From contig CATOSZ010000003.1 in assembly GCA_951812805.1 (NCBI GenBank), positions 1 through 64,000 on the forward strand: DNA of 64,000 nucleotides, written 5' to 3'. Position numbers and translations under genes: made by a program. Under the pieces are notes generated by a model that was given only the letters and a program-made list of their open reading frames with translations, had not been told where the DNA came from and searched no databases. The stretch is from an uncultured Alphaproteobacteria bacterium (GTDB taxonomy: Bacteria; Pseudomonadota; Alphaproteobacteria; GCA-2731375). Below are positions 18,256 through 27,383 of this stretch, one piece after another; position 1 is the first letter of the stretch; each line of letters begins with the position of its first letter.

Positions 18256-18512
18256 TCACCGATTGCCCCCGACTTCAACGTTCAAGCCTTTCTTTGTGAA
18301 TGACCTTTCATTGTTCCACGACTTATGACCTTGGCTTAGCCGAAGGCTTCGACAAGAGCAGCGCGTGCGGAATATTACCGAAATAATACGGAAAGAAGAT
18401 CTGGAATGACGCCGCCACCAGCCGGTGCGGCGTCTTCGGCGTTGCCATGCCGTCACAAACGCGAGATTGTCGTGCCCTCTGCATGATGATGGACTCCATG
18501 GGGGAGAAAACC
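18256..18512. other. Divergent intergenic region between the large membrane protein and the hydrolase
   Basis: This 257-base segment is AT-richer than the flanks and holds no convincing gene. It includes an inverted repeat TATTA-6 bases-TAATA at 18373-18388, which could belong to the promoter of the membrane-protein gene starting at 18255. The hydrolase ribosome site GGGGGAG lies at its right end. Confidence 0.35.
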
Positions 18513-19316
18513 ATGACAGTAGACCTCTTCCACCAAACGGACGGCCCCGCGGACGGGCCGCCCGTGCTCATGGTGCATGCCTTTCCGACCTCGCATGCGC
18601 TCTGGGCGCCGCAGGTGCCGGCGCTGGCGGATCGTTATCGGTTGATTCGGCCGGATTTGCGCGGTTTCGGCGACAGTCCCGTGCCGCCGCCGCCCTATAC
18701 GATTCAAGGCATGGCGGAGGATCTGCTGGCCCTGCTGGACCGCCTCGGGATCGATGCCGTGCATTACGTCGGCATCTCGATGGGCGGCATGATCGGCCAG
18801 GTCTTCACGCTTGCCTGGCCGGAGCGGGTCGCCAGCCTCTCGCTGTTGATGACCACCAGCGTGGTGCCCGAGATCGCGCCCGAGGGCGACGATCCGGCCT
18901 ATTCGATCTCGCACGCGTTGATGGGGCGGGCCCGCGCGCGGGCGCTGGCGGACGGCATGGCGCCGATCGTCGACATGTGCCTCGACCGCTGGTTCACCCC
19001 CGGCTTCGTCGACGACCCGGCGGCCCGGCGCGTCGGCGAGATCGTCGCCGGCAACTCACCGACCGGCTATGCCGGCGGGGTCGATGCCCTGATGGGCTTC
19101 GACGTGACGGCGCGCCTGGCTGAGATCCGGGCGCCGACCCTCGTGCTGGCGGGCGAGCTGGACGCGGGCACGCCGTTGCATTGTTCGCGCACCCTTGCCG
19201 CCGGCATTCCCGACGCGCGGCTGGAGATCATTCCCGGCACCCGCCACATCGCCAATGTCGAGCGGCCGGACCTGGTGAACGACCACTTGCGCGCCCACCT
19301 CGACCGTCACGCTTGA
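18513..19316 (+). CDS. Alpha/beta-fold hydrolase
   Basis: The 267-residue protein has the nucleophile elbow GISMGGM (Ser about residue 92), the oxyanion segment VHAFPTSH, an acid in LAGELDAGTP, and the catalytic His in PGTRHIANVE near the C-terminus. It resembles 3-oxoadipate enol-lactonase-like and related carboxylic ester hydrolases, but the substrate cannot be fixed. The ATG at 18513 follows GGGGGAG by 7 bases; an upstream in-frame start at 18447 would add an unconvincing leader. It stands ahead of a plus-strand catabolic gene run. Confidence 0.82.
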   Translation: MTVDLFHQTDGPADGPPVLMVHAFPTSHALWAPQVPALADRYRLIRPDLRGFGDSPVPPPPYTIQGMAEDLLALLDRLGIDAVHYVGISMGGMIGQVFTLAWPERVASLSLLMTTSVVPEIAPEGDDPAYSISHALMGRARARALADGMAPIVDMCLDRWFTPGFVDDPAARRVGEIVAGNSPTGYAGGVDALMGFDVTARLAEIRAPTLVLAGELDAGTPLHCSRTLAAGIPDARLEIIPGTRHIANVERPDLVNDHLRAHLDRHA

Positions 19317-19447
19317 TCGACGACTTGGGGGGCAGACAACCGCTTGCGCCGGCCCCCCTCGCTCCGTAAGTTGCGGGCCCGTGCGGCGTGCCCGATCGAG
19401 GGCGCGCCGGCCGCCTTTTGAATTCCGTTCCGAGGGGACATCCGACC

Positions 19448-21532
19448 ATGACGCAGCCCGCAGGCGGCGCCCGCCTCGCCGTCGACATCGGCGGCACCTT
19501 CACCGACCTCGCGCTCGAGGTCGGTGACCAGATCCACGCTTCCAAGGTCCTGACCACGACGACCGCGCCCGAGGAAGGCGTGATGCGGGGGATCCGCGAG
19601 CTGCTGCCGAGCGCCGGCGTGGCGCCCGGCGACGTCTCGCTGATCATCCACGGCACGACGCTGGCGACCAACGCCATCATCGAGCGCAAGGGCGCCAAGA
19701 CCGCGCTGATCGTCACCAAGGGCTTCCGCGACGCGGTCGAGATGGCCTACGAGAATCGCTTCGAGCAATACGACATCAACGTCGAGAAGCCGATCCCCCT
19801 GGCCCCGCGATATCTGCGCCTGCCGGTGACGGAACGGCTGGATGCCAACGGCGAGGTCCTGCTCGACCTGGACGAGGCCTCGGTCGAGGCCCTGGTGCCG
19901 GAGATCGAGCGCCACGGCGTCGAGAGCCTGGCGATCGGCCTGATCCATTCCTACGCCAACCCGGCGCACGAGGCCCGCGTCGCCGAGATCCTGCGCGCGA
20001 AGCTGCCCGATCTCTGGATTTCGAGTTCTTCCGAGGTCTGCCCGGAGATCCGTGAGTACGAGCGCCATTCGACGGTCTCCGCCAACGCCTATGTGCAGCC
20101 GCTGATGGCGCGCTACCTGCGCAAGCTGGAGAGCGGCCTGCAGGCGGAAGGCTTCGGCGGCCCGCTCTTCCTGATGATGTCGGGCGGCGGGCTTTGTACC
20201 GTGGACACCGCGGTCGACGCACCGATCCGCCTGGTCGAGAGCGGCCCTGCCGGCGGCGCCATCCTGGCGAGCCACGTCGCCCGTGAGTGCGGCCTCGACG
20301 CGGTGCTGTCCTACGACATGGGCGGCACGACGGCGAAGATCTGCCTGATCGACGACGGCCAGCCCCAGGCGAGCCGGACCTTCGAGGTCGACCGGATCTA
20401 CCGCTTCACCAAGGGCAGTGGCCTGCCGCTGCGTATCCCGGTGATCGAGATGGTGGAAATCGGCGCCGGCGGCGGCTCGATCGCCCATGTCGACGCGATG
20501 CGGCGGATCACGGTCGGGCCGGAAAGTGCCGGGGCCGAGCCGGGCCCTGCCTGCTACGACCGGGGCGGTGAGCGGCCGACGGTGACCGATGCCGACGTCG
20601 TGCTCGGCCGGATCGATCCGGTCGGCTTCGCCGGCGGCTCCGTCAGCCTGGCGCCGGAAAAATCGCAGGCGGCGCTCGGCGCCGTGGTCGGCGAGGCGTT
20701 GAACATCGATCCCTCGCTTGCGGCCTTCGGCGTCTCCGAGGTGGTGGACGAGAACATGGCCAACGCCGCCCGGGTGCATGCGGTCGAGCGCGGCAAGGAC
20801 CTGACCAGTCGGGCCATGGTCGCCTTCGGCGGTGCGGCACCGCTGCACGCCACGCGCCTCGCCGAGAAGCTCGGCATCGACACCGTGGTGGTACCGACCG
20901 GCGCCGGTGTCGGCTCCGCCATCGGCTTTTTGCGCGCACCCGTCGCCTACGAGGTGGTGCGCAGCCGCTATACCCGCTTCGGCGATTTCGACCGCGAGGG
21001 TATCAACGTCCTGCTGGAAGAAATGCAGCGCGAGGCGCGCGACATCGTCCACCTCGGCGCGCCGGAGGCCGAGCTGACGGAAACCCGCATCGCCTACATG
21101 CGCTATATCGGCCAGGGCCACGAGATCGACGTCATCGTGCCGAACCGCGCACTTTCCGATTCGGACGTCGCGGCCCTGAAAGCCGGCTTCGACGAACGTT
21201 ACGAGGCGCTCTATGGCCGCATCATTCCCAACCTCGACGTCGAGGTGCTGACCTGGGCGGTGACCGTCGCCTCGCCCGCCGCCGCCTCGCCGGTGGCCGA
21301 CAACGTCGCCGCGGTCGAGGCGCCGGCTCCCGACGGCATGCGCCGCGTCTTCGATCCGGCCCGCACGGACTTCATCGAGGTACCCGTGCACGCCCGCGCC
21401 GGCCTCGCGCCGGGCATGATCATCCCCGGCCCCTGCGTCATCGCCGAGGACCAGACGACGACGATCGTCGGGGCCGGCTACGACGCCCGCCTCGATGGCA
21501 TGGGCTATATCCGTATGGAACGGAAGCGCTGA
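19448..21532 (+). CDS. Hydantoinase/oxoprolinase family protein, HyuA-like subunit
   Basis: The 694-residue protein starts with the acetate-kinase-like phosphate-binding motif VDIGGTFTDLAL and contains HGTTLATNAIIERKG, YDMGGTTAKICLI and MVEIGAGGGSIA, all hallmarks of the ATP-dependent HyuA/AcxA family. These subunits phosphorylate or hydrolyse amide or enol substrates such as N-methylhydantoin, usually with a HyuB partner. No hyuB lies next to it here, which is unusual. The ATG at 19448 follows GAGGGGAC. A hydrolase precedes it and SDR and GMC genes follow, suggesting a degradation pathway. Confidence 0.88.
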   Translation: MTQPAGGARLAVDIGGTFTDLALEVGDQIHASKVLTTTTAPEEGVMRGIRELLPSAGVAPGDVSLIIHGTTLATNAIIERKGAKTALIVTKGFRDAVEMAYENRFEQYDINVEKPIPLAPRYLRLPVTERLDANGEVLLDLDEASVEALVPEIERHGVESLAIGLIHSYANPAHEARVAEILRAKLPDLWISSSSEVCPEIREYERHSTVSANAYVQPLMARYLRKLESGLQAEGFGGPLFLMMSGGGLCTVDTAVDAPIRLVESGPAGGAILASHVARECGLDAVLSYDMGGTTAKICLIDDGQPQASRTFEVDRIYRFTKGSGLPLRIPVIEMVEIGAGGGSIAHVDAMRRITVGPESAGAEPGPACYDRGGERPTVTDADVVLGRIDPVGFAGGSVSLAPEKSQAALGAVVGEALNIDPSLAAFGVSEVVDENMANAARVHAVERGKDLTSRAMVAFGGAAPLHATRLAEKLGIDTVVVPTGAGVGSAIGFLRAPVAYEVVRSRYTRFGDFDREGINVLLEEMQREARDIVHLGAPEAELTETRIAYMRYIGQGHEIDVIVPNRALSDSDVAALKAGFDERYEALYGRIIPNLDVEVLTWAVTVASPAAASPVADNVAAVEAPAPDGMRRVFDPARTDFIEVPVHARAGLAPGMIIPGPCVIAEDQTTTIVGAGYDARLDGMGYIRMERKR

Positions 21533-21551
21533 AACGAGGGGGAACCACGCC

Positions 21552-22283
21552 ATGACCGCCAGCTTCGACTATTCGGGATACCGGGTGCTGGTCACCGGTG
21601 GCTCCAACGGGATCGGCCTCGCCATTGCGCGGGCTTTTCGCGAGGCCGGCGCGAAGGTGGCGATCACCGGCACGCGGGCCGACGCCCGGGACTACGGCGA
21701 GGACCTCGCCGGCTTTGCCTACCGCCGCGTCCAGATGGAAGAGGCGGGCGAGGTCGACGGGCTGATCGCGGCCACGGGTGCGCTGGACGTGCTGGTGAAC
21801 AACGCCGGCACGGCGATCCGCGCGCCGGACGCCTTCACGCCCGAGGGCTTCGCGCGCAACATCGAGATCAACCTGAATTCGGTCTACCGGCTCTGCCTCG
21901 GCCTGCGCGAGCGGCTGACGGCACGTCCCGGCAGCATCGTCAACATCGCCTCGATGACGAGCTACGTCTCCTCCCCCCGGGTGCCGGGATACGGCGCCTC
22001 CAAGGCGGCGATATTACAACTGACCAAGACGCTCGGCGCCCTCTATGCGCCCGACCGCATCCGGGTGAACGCGATCGCGCCCGGCTGGGTCGAGACCAAC
22101 CTCACCACCGGCGTCCAGGCCGCGCCGGAGCTGAGCGACCCGATCGTCGCCCGCACGCCCATGGACCGCTGGGGCAAGCCCGAGGAGATGGCGGGCACCG
22201 CCCTCTACCTCGCCTCCGACCAGCTCGCGGGCTTCGTCACCGGCGTCACCATCCCGGTCGACGGTGGGTTCTCCTCGAACTGA
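21552..22283 (+). CDS. SDR-family oxidoreductase
   Basis: The 243-residue classical SDR has TGGSNGIGLAIA for cofactor binding, NNAG at about residue 82, Ser in NIASM, and Y-x-x-x-K in GYGASKAAI. The C-terminal VDGGFSSN is typical. It lies 19 bases after the HyuA-like gene and 10 bases before the GMC oxidoreductase gene, so the three are probably one operon. The substrate is unknown. Confidence 0.88.
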   Translation: MTASFDYSGYRVLVTGGSNGIGLAIARAFREAGAKVAITGTRADARDYGEDLAGFAYRRVQMEEAGEVDGLIAATGALDVLVNNAGTAIRAPDAFTPEGFARNIEINLNSVYRLCLGLRERLTARPGSIVNIASMTSYVSSPRVPGYGASKAAILQLTKTLGALYAPDRIRVNAIAPGWVETNLTTGVQAAPELSDPIVARTPMDRWGKPEEMAGTALYLASDQLAGFVTGVTIPVDGGFSSN

Positions 22284-22293
22284 GGCCGGAACG

Positions 22294-23901
22294 GTGAGCG
22301 AGACTTACGACTATATCGTCGTCGGCGCCGGCTCGGCCGGGTGTCCCATCGCGGCACGGCTGTCGGAGAACCCGCGCAGCAAAGTGCTGCTGCTGGAGGC
22401 CGGGCCGGAGGATCGCAATCTCTGGATCCATATCCCGATCGGCTATTACAAGAACATGACCTCGCCGATCTCCTGGGGCTATCAGACGGCGGCGGAGGAG
22501 GGCATCGGCGGGCGCAGCCTGCTCTGGCCCAGAGGCAAAGTGCTCGGTGGCTCCAGCTCGATCAACGGCCTCGTCTATATCCGGGGCCAGGCGGCGGACT
22601 ACGACCACTGGCGCCAGCTCGGCAACACGGGCTGGAGCCATGCGGACGTGCTGCCCTTCTTCAAGAAGGCGGAGAACCAGGAACGCGGCGCCGACGCGCA
22701 CCATGGCGGGGACGGCCCGCTTCGCGTTTCCGACATCCGCGACGAGCGGGAAATCTGCAACGCCTTCATCGACGCCGCAGTGCAGGCCGGCATCCCGCGC
22801 AACGACGATTTCAACGGTGCCGCCCAGGAGGGCGTCGGCAACTTCCAGACGACGTCCGCCAACGGCCGGCGCTGTTCCGCCGCCGTCGCCTACCTGAAGC
22901 CGGCCCGCGATCGCGCCAACCTCCGCATCGAGACCGAGGCCATGGCCCTCGCCCTCACGTTCGAGGGCACGCGGGCGAGCGGCCTGCGCTACCGCCAGCG
23001 GGGCGCGGAAAAACTCGCCCACGCCTCTGGCGAAATCATCCTCGCCGGCGGCGCCATCAACTCGCCGCAGCTGCTGCAGCTCTCCGGCGTCGGCCCGGGT
23101 GAGCATCTGCAAGCCCACGGCATCGACGTCGTCCTCGACCACCCGGGCGTCGGCCGCGATCTGCAGGATCACTACCAGGCCCGCACGGTCTATGAACTGA
23201 ACCGGCGCATTTCCGTCAACGACGACGTCAACAATCTGGCCAGACGGGCCTGGATCGGACTGCAATACGCCCTTTTCCGCCGGGGCCCGATGACCTTCAG
23301 CGCCGGCCATGTCGGCGTCTTCACCACGGTGTTGCCCGATTCAGCGACGCCCGACGTGCAGATGCACTTCATCCCCTTCAGCGCCACCCGGCTCGGCGGG
23401 GAGTTGCATCCCTATTCCGGCATCACCGCCTCGGTCTGCCAGCTGCGCCCGGAAAGCCGGGGCGAGGTAATGATCACCAGCCCCGATCCCTTCACCCATC
23501 CGCGGATTTCGCCCAATTATCTGTCGACCGACTACGACCGCCGCCTGATGATCGAAGGCCTGAAGTGCGTGCGCCGGGTCACGGGCCAACCGGCCTTCGC
23601 CGCCCACGTCACGGCCGAGCGCGAGCCCGGTGCGGCCGTGCAGAGCGACGAGGACCTGCTGCGCTTCGCCCGCGAGAACGGCAACACGATCTTCCACCCG
23701 ACCTCGACCTGCCGCATGGGCCAGGACGCGCGCGCGGTGGTCGACGAACGCTTGCGCGTGCGCGGCCTTCAGGGCCTGCGCGTCGCCGACTGCTCGATCA
23801 TGCCGGGCGTCGTCTCCGGCAACACAAACGCCGCGGCGATCATGATCGGCGAGAAATGCGCGCACATGATCGCCGAGGACAATCAGGGGAGAACGACATG
23901 A
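22294..23901 (+). CDS. GMC-family FAD oxidoreductase (choline dehydrogenase-like)
   Basis: The 535-residue protein has an N-terminal FAD-binding VVGAGSAGCPIAARL and the GMC signatures GGSSSINGLVYIRG and GAINSPQLLQLSGVG. It closes with HPTSTCRMG and SIMPGVVSGNTNAAAIMIGEK, where the active-site His and Asn of alcohol oxidising members lie. It should oxidise a primary or secondary alcohol. GTG at 22294 is the start. The stop overlaps the following SDR start as ATGA at 23898-23901. Confidence 0.9.
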   Translation: MSETYDYIVVGAGSAGCPIAARLSENPRSKVLLLEAGPEDRNLWIHIPIGYYKNMTSPISWGYQTAAEEGIGGRSLLWPRGKVLGGSSSINGLVYIRGQAADYDHWRQLGNTGWSHADVLPFFKKAENQERGADAHHGGDGPLRVSDIRDEREICNAFIDAAVQAGIPRNDDFNGAAQEGVGNFQTTSANGRRCSAAVAYLKPARDRANLRIETEAMALALTFEGTRASGLRYRQRGAEKLAHASGEIILAGGAINSPQLLQLSGVGPGEHLQAHGIDVVLDHPGVGRDLQDHYQARTVYELNRRISVNDDVNNLARRAWIGLQYALFRRGPMTFSAGHVGVFTTVLPDSATPDVQMHFIPFSATRLGGELHPYSGITASVCQLRPESRGEVMITSPDPFTHPRISPNYLSTDYDRRLMIEGLKCVRRVTGQPAFAAHVTAEREPGAAVQSDEDLLRFARENGNTIFHPTSTCRMGQDARAVVDERLRVRGLQGLRVADCSIMPGVVSGNTNAAAIMIGEKCAHMIAEDNQGRTT

Positions 23902-24608
23902 CCAAACCAGTCTGCCTCGTCACCGGCGTCGGGCCCGAGCACGGCACCGGCGCCGACATCGCCAGGCGGTTCAGCGCGGGCGGCTACCGCGTCGCCATGC
24001 TGGCCCGCAACGCCGAAAACATCCAGGCGCTCGCCGCCAAGTTCGAGGACGCGTACGCCTACCCCTGCGATGCCGGCGACCTCGACGCGCTGGTCGAGAC
24101 GGTTGGCCGCGTCAAGGCCGAACTCGGCGCACCCCGGGTCGTGGTGCACAACGCGTTCCGCTCGACCCGGGGCAGCCTCCTGGAGATGGACCCGGCGGAC
24201 CTGGAGCGAAACTTCACCGTCAATGCCACGGCCTTGCTGCATCTCGCGCGCGAGACCGTCCCGGACATGCTGGCGGCGGGCGAAGGCGCGATCCTGGTCA
24301 CCGGCAATACGGCGGCGACACGGGGCAAGGCCAACTGGGGCTTCTACGCCTCGACCAAGGCCGCGCAGCGGATCCTGGCGGAATCGATGGCCCGCGAGTT
24401 CGGACCCCAGGGCATCCATGTCGCCTATTTCATCATCGACGCCTTGATCGATACGCCGCGCAGCCGGCCGTTGCTGGCGCCCGACAAGCCCGACGAGTTC
24501 TTCGCCAAGCCCGCGGCGATCGCGGAAGAGATGTACCGGGTCGCCCACCAGGATCGTTCCGCCTGGTCGTTCCTGGTCGAGCTGCGCCCCTTCGGCGAGG
24601 TTTGGTAA
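23898..24608 (+). CDS. SDR-family protein, atypical active site
   Basis: The 236-residue protein has an SDR fold with the glycine-rich segment VTGVGPEHGTGADIA, longer than the classical motif. The catalytic Tyr and Lys are present (FYASTKAAQ), while the usual Ser region reads TGNTAA, with Thr in place of Ser. The NNAG motif reads HNAF. Such divergent SDRs are common near acyl-CoA catabolic genes. It is coupled to the GMC gene by an ATGA overlap and ends the plus-strand operon. Confidence 0.8.
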   Translation: MTKPVCLVTGVGPEHGTGADIARRFSAGGYRVAMLARNAENIQALAAKFEDAYAYPCDAGDLDALVETVGRVKAELGAPRVVVHNAFRSTRGSLLEMDPADLERNFTVNATALLHLARETVPDMLAAGEGAILVTGNTAATRGKANWGFYASTKAAQRILAESMAREFGPQGIHVAYFIIDALIDTPRSRPLLAPDKPDEFFAKPAAIAEEMYRVAHQDRSAWSFLVELRPFGEVW

Positions 24609-24645
24609 GGCTTCTTACCGTCAGTCCGCAAGGCGCCGCATTGGG

Positions 24646-25710
24646 TCACGCGCCGCGGGCACCGGTCATGAAGGGCCAGAGCCTATCGGCGCCGAGGCGG
24701 GCCATCTCCCGCCCCAGCTCTTGCGACCATTGCGCCTCGCCGCCGAATTCGGCGCGCCAGGACCACAACCGCTTGGTGGCGAAGTGCAGGGCGTGTTCCT
24801 GGGTGAAGCCGATGGCGCCGTGCACCTGGTGGGCGATTGCCGCGGCCTTGCCGGCCGCCTCGCCGCAGCGGATCTTCGCGCAGGCGACCTCGAAACCCGC
24901 CCGGCCGCGATCCAGCGCGCGGGCCGCCGCCAGGACCGAGGCGCCCGCCGCCGCAACTTCGCCCGCCAGCGCCGCCAGCTGCTGCTGCACCGCCTGGAAC
25001 TTGCCGAGCGGCCGGCCGAATTGGCTGCGATCGTTGGCGTAACGCACGGATTCCGCCAGAACGAATTCCAGCGCGCCCGCCATCTGCGCCGCGCGGGCGA
25101 AGGCCCCCCAATGCCGCAGGTCGCCCGCGGAGAGATTGGTCGGCGCGGCCTGAACCACCGCCTCCGTCCAGGTGAGATCGTCGCGCGGCTCCCGCGCTAC
25201 ATTGGCGTTGGCGACGGGCTCGCCCGGTTCCGCCAGCACGATCGCGGTACCGCCCTCGCCTTCCAGCAACAGCACGACATGGCCGGCCCGCCCGCCCCAG
25301 GGCACGCGCGAGGCCCGACCGCTCAGGCGCTCGCCATCCAGCGTCAAGGCGTCGCCCGGCGGAATCGGGGCGAGCGTCATCGGCCCGTCCGGGATCGGCA
25401 GGCCGGCGCCTTCGAGCATCCGGGCGGCCAACATGGTCTCGACCAGGGGCAGCGGCGCCTGGTGACGGCCGGCCGCCCGCATGACGACCTCCGCCTCCGC
25501 CCAGCCGGCGCCGACGCCGCCCGCGTCCTCCGAAACCAGGGCGAGCGGCAGGCCCGCCTCCTCGACTCCGGCCCAGAGCGCTGCCGGCCAGTCACCGAGT
25601 TCCGCGGCGCGCTTGACCTCCCGCGTCGCGGTATCGGCCAGCAGGCGGTTTACCTGGTCGGCCAGGATCCCGGCCAGTTCGTTCTCGTCTTCCATCTCCG
25701 CCCCACTCAT
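24646..25710 (-). CDS. Acyl-CoA dehydrogenase family protein, shorter partner of a pair
   Basis: The 354-residue protein has the ACAD C-terminal fold: SQFGRPLGKFQAVQQQLA for FAD binding, then QVHGAIGFTQEHALHF. The N-terminal and middle domains are diverged and the mid-domain FAD segment is weak. It starts at ATG 25710, overlapping the stop of the preceding ACAD gene as ATGA. Such coupled, unequal ACAD pairs in other bacteria (e.g. the FadE28-FadE29 type) form alpha2beta2 enzymes, and that is the likely arrangement here. The substrate is unknown. Confidence 0.85.
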   Translation of the reverse strand: MSGAEMEDENELAGILADQVNRLLADTATREVKRAAELGDWPAALWAGVEEAGLPLALVSEDAGGVGAGWAEAEVVMRAAGRHQAPLPLVETMLAARMLEGAGLPIPDGPMTLAPIPPGDALTLDGERLSGRASRVPWGGRAGHVVLLLEGEGGTAIVLAEPGEPVANANVAREPRDDLTWTEAVVQAAPTNLSAGDLRHWGAFARAAQMAGALEFVLAESVRYANDRSQFGRPLGKFQAVQQQLAALAGEVAAAGASVLAAARALDRGRAGFEVACAKIRCGEAAGKAAAIAHQVHGAIGFTQEHALHFATKRLWSWRAEFGGEAQWSQELGREMARLGADRLWPFMTGARGA

Positions 25711-26855
25711 CTCAGGCCGAGCCCCCGGGCGATGATGCCGCGCAAGATCTCCCGCGCGCCGCCCCGCAGCGAGAAGGACGGTGCCGCCTGCACCAGGTAC
25801 GCCGTGACCTGGGCGAGGTCGGACGCCGCCTCCAGGGTCGGCTCCTCCTCGTAGAGTTCGTGCGCCACTTCGGGAATCTGCTGCTCCAGCAACGCGCCCA
25901 AGTCCTTGACCACGGTCGCCTCCAGGCTCGGATCCTCGCCCCGTTGCAGCTGCCCGGCGACGGAGAGCGACATCTCCCGCAGCACGGCCGCGTGCGCGAC
26001 CAGACGGCCGAGCGCGATCGCGCGGCGCTCCGAGGGCTCCGGCCCGGCGGCGCGCAGCATCTCCTCGACCAGGATCCAACTCGACAGGTAACGCTCCGGC
26101 CCGCTTCGCTCGAAGGCCAGCTCCGAGGTCACCTGGGCCCAGCCGTCCCCCTCGCGCCCGACCAACAGGTCGTCCGGCACGAAGACGTCCTGGAACACGA
26201 CCTCGTTGAAATGATCCTCGTCGGCGAGGTTGCGGATCGGCCGGGCGGTGACTCCGGGCGCCTTGAGATCGAGGATGAACTGGGAGAGGCCATCGTGCTT
26301 GCGTTCGACCTCGGTATCGGTGCGGAGCAACGCGATCATGTGGTCGCATTCGTGCGCGTTGGAGGTCCAGATCTTGGTGCCGTTGACGATATAGCCCCCG
26401 TCGGTCCTGTCGGCCCGGGTCCGCACCGAGGCGAGGTCGGAGCCGGTATCCGGCTCGCTCATGCCGATGCAGAAGAAGATCTCGCCCGAAGCGATGCCCG
26501 GCAGGAAGCGCCGGCGCTGTTCCTCCGTCCCCCGGTTCAACAGCAGCGGCCCGCTCTGCCGATCGCCGGTCCAATGCGCCGAACAGGGCGCGCCGGCGGC
26601 GAGCAGCTCCTCGAGCACGACATAGCGCTCCAGCGCGCTGCGCTCGTGGCCGCCGTAGGCGCGCGGCCAGGTCATGCCGATCCAGCCCTTGTCGCCGAGC
26701 TTGCGGGAGAATGCGCCATCGAAGCGCGACCAGGTGCGCGAGCGCAGCACCGGCGGCTCGTGGCCGATCGTCTCGTCGAGAAAGGCCCGCACCTCGCCCC
26801 GGAGCGCTTCGGTCTCCGGCGGCAGGTCGAGGGGGGTGAAGCGGAAGTCTTGCAT
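25707..26855 (-). CDS. Acyl-CoA dehydrogenase
   Basis: The 382-residue protein has the N-terminal helical domain, then IGMTWPRAYGGHERS and CIGMSEPDTGSDLASVRTRA, the conserved FAD and substrate segment, followed by VNGTKIWTSNAHECDHM. The C-terminal domain has LRGGAREILRGIIARGLGL. It begins at ATG 26855 (MQDFRFTPL); the longer open frame upstream to 27098 is not needed. It is the first gene of a two-gene minus-strand operon and is divergent from the NDUFA12 gene, with about 170 bases between them. Confidence 0.9.
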   Translation of the reverse strand: MQDFRFTPLDLPPETEALRGEVRAFLDETIGHEPPVLRSRTWSRFDGAFSRKLGDKGWIGMTWPRAYGGHERSALERYVVLEELLAAGAPCSAHWTGDRQSGPLLLNRGTEEQRRRFLPGIASGEIFFCIGMSEPDTGSDLASVRTRADRTDGGYIVNGTKIWTSNAHECDHMIALLRTDTEVERKHDGLSQFILDLKAPGVTARPIRNLADEDHFNEVVFQDVFVPDDLLVGREGDGWAQVTSELAFERSGPERYLSSWILVEEMLRAAGPEPSERRAIALGRLVAHAAVLREMSLSVAGQLQRGEDPSLEATVVKDLGALLEQQIPEVAHELYEEEPTLEAASDLAQVTAYLVQAAPSFSLRGGAREILRGIIARGLGLR

Positions 26856-27024
26856 GGGCGTGGGATCCGGCTTGGAGTTGCGAAATCGGGCGCAACCTAT
26901 CACCCCGCCCGCGATGCCTGCAAAGTGGCGGAGGCTCGATCGATCCCCTGGACGCTGGCGGGTCCCGGTGTCATATTCCGCGCCAGCAGTGCGGGCTGAA
27001 TCGCGCAAGGGACGGACTATCGCC

Positions 27025-27375
27025 ATGGGCGCCACGATCGGCACGAGACTATATTCCTGGTGGAAGGGCGAGCAGGTCGGCAAGGACGACTTCGGCAACG
27101 CCTATTACCGGGAGAAGGACGGCGGCACCCGGCGCTGGGTGATCTTCGCCGGCCAGCCGGAGGCCTCCAAGGTGCCGCCGGAATGGCACGCCTGGCTGCA
27201 TCGCACCGTCGACGCGCCGCCCAGCGAAAGCGCGCCCCGACGCCACGCCTGGGAGAAGGAGCATCTGCCCAACCTGACGGGCACGGACAACGCCTGGCAT
27301 CCCCCCGGCAGCCTAATGGGCGGCGGCCAACGCAAGGCGGCGACCGGCGACTACGAGCCCTGGACGCCCGACTGA
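27025..27375 (+). CDS. NDUFA12-family complex I accessory subunit
   Basis: The 116-residue protein matches the bacterial homologue of mitochondrial NDUFA12 (B17.2): GTRLYSWWKGEQVGKDDFGN, then YYRE and RRWVIF, and VPPEWHAWLHRTVD. In alphaproteobacteria this protein associates with NADH:ubiquinone oxidoreductase. The start at 27025 (MGATIG) is the family start. The methyltransferase follows after 8 bases, then the DUF2155 gene, an arrangement seen in many alphaproteobacteria apart from the methyltransferase. Confidence 0.88.
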   Translation: MGATIGTRLYSWWKGEQVGKDDFGNAYYREKDGGTRRWVIFAGQPEASKVPPEWHAWLHRTVDAPPSESAPRRHAWEKEHLPNLTGTDNAWHPPGSLMGGGQRKAATGDYEPWTPD

Positions 27376-27383
27376 GGCCCGCG

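Noticed and set aside
19307-21553. 748-residue open frame on the minus strand
   Set aside because: It is antisense to the HyuA-like gene, has no recognisable motif, and has the composition typical of shadow frames in high-GC coding DNA.
24646-26895. A single 749-residue frame spanning both acyl-CoA dehydrogenase genes
   Set aside because: Only its C-terminal 354 residues look like an ACAD; the N-terminal part is out of frame with the real upstream ACAD. Two genes coupled by ATGA explain the region.
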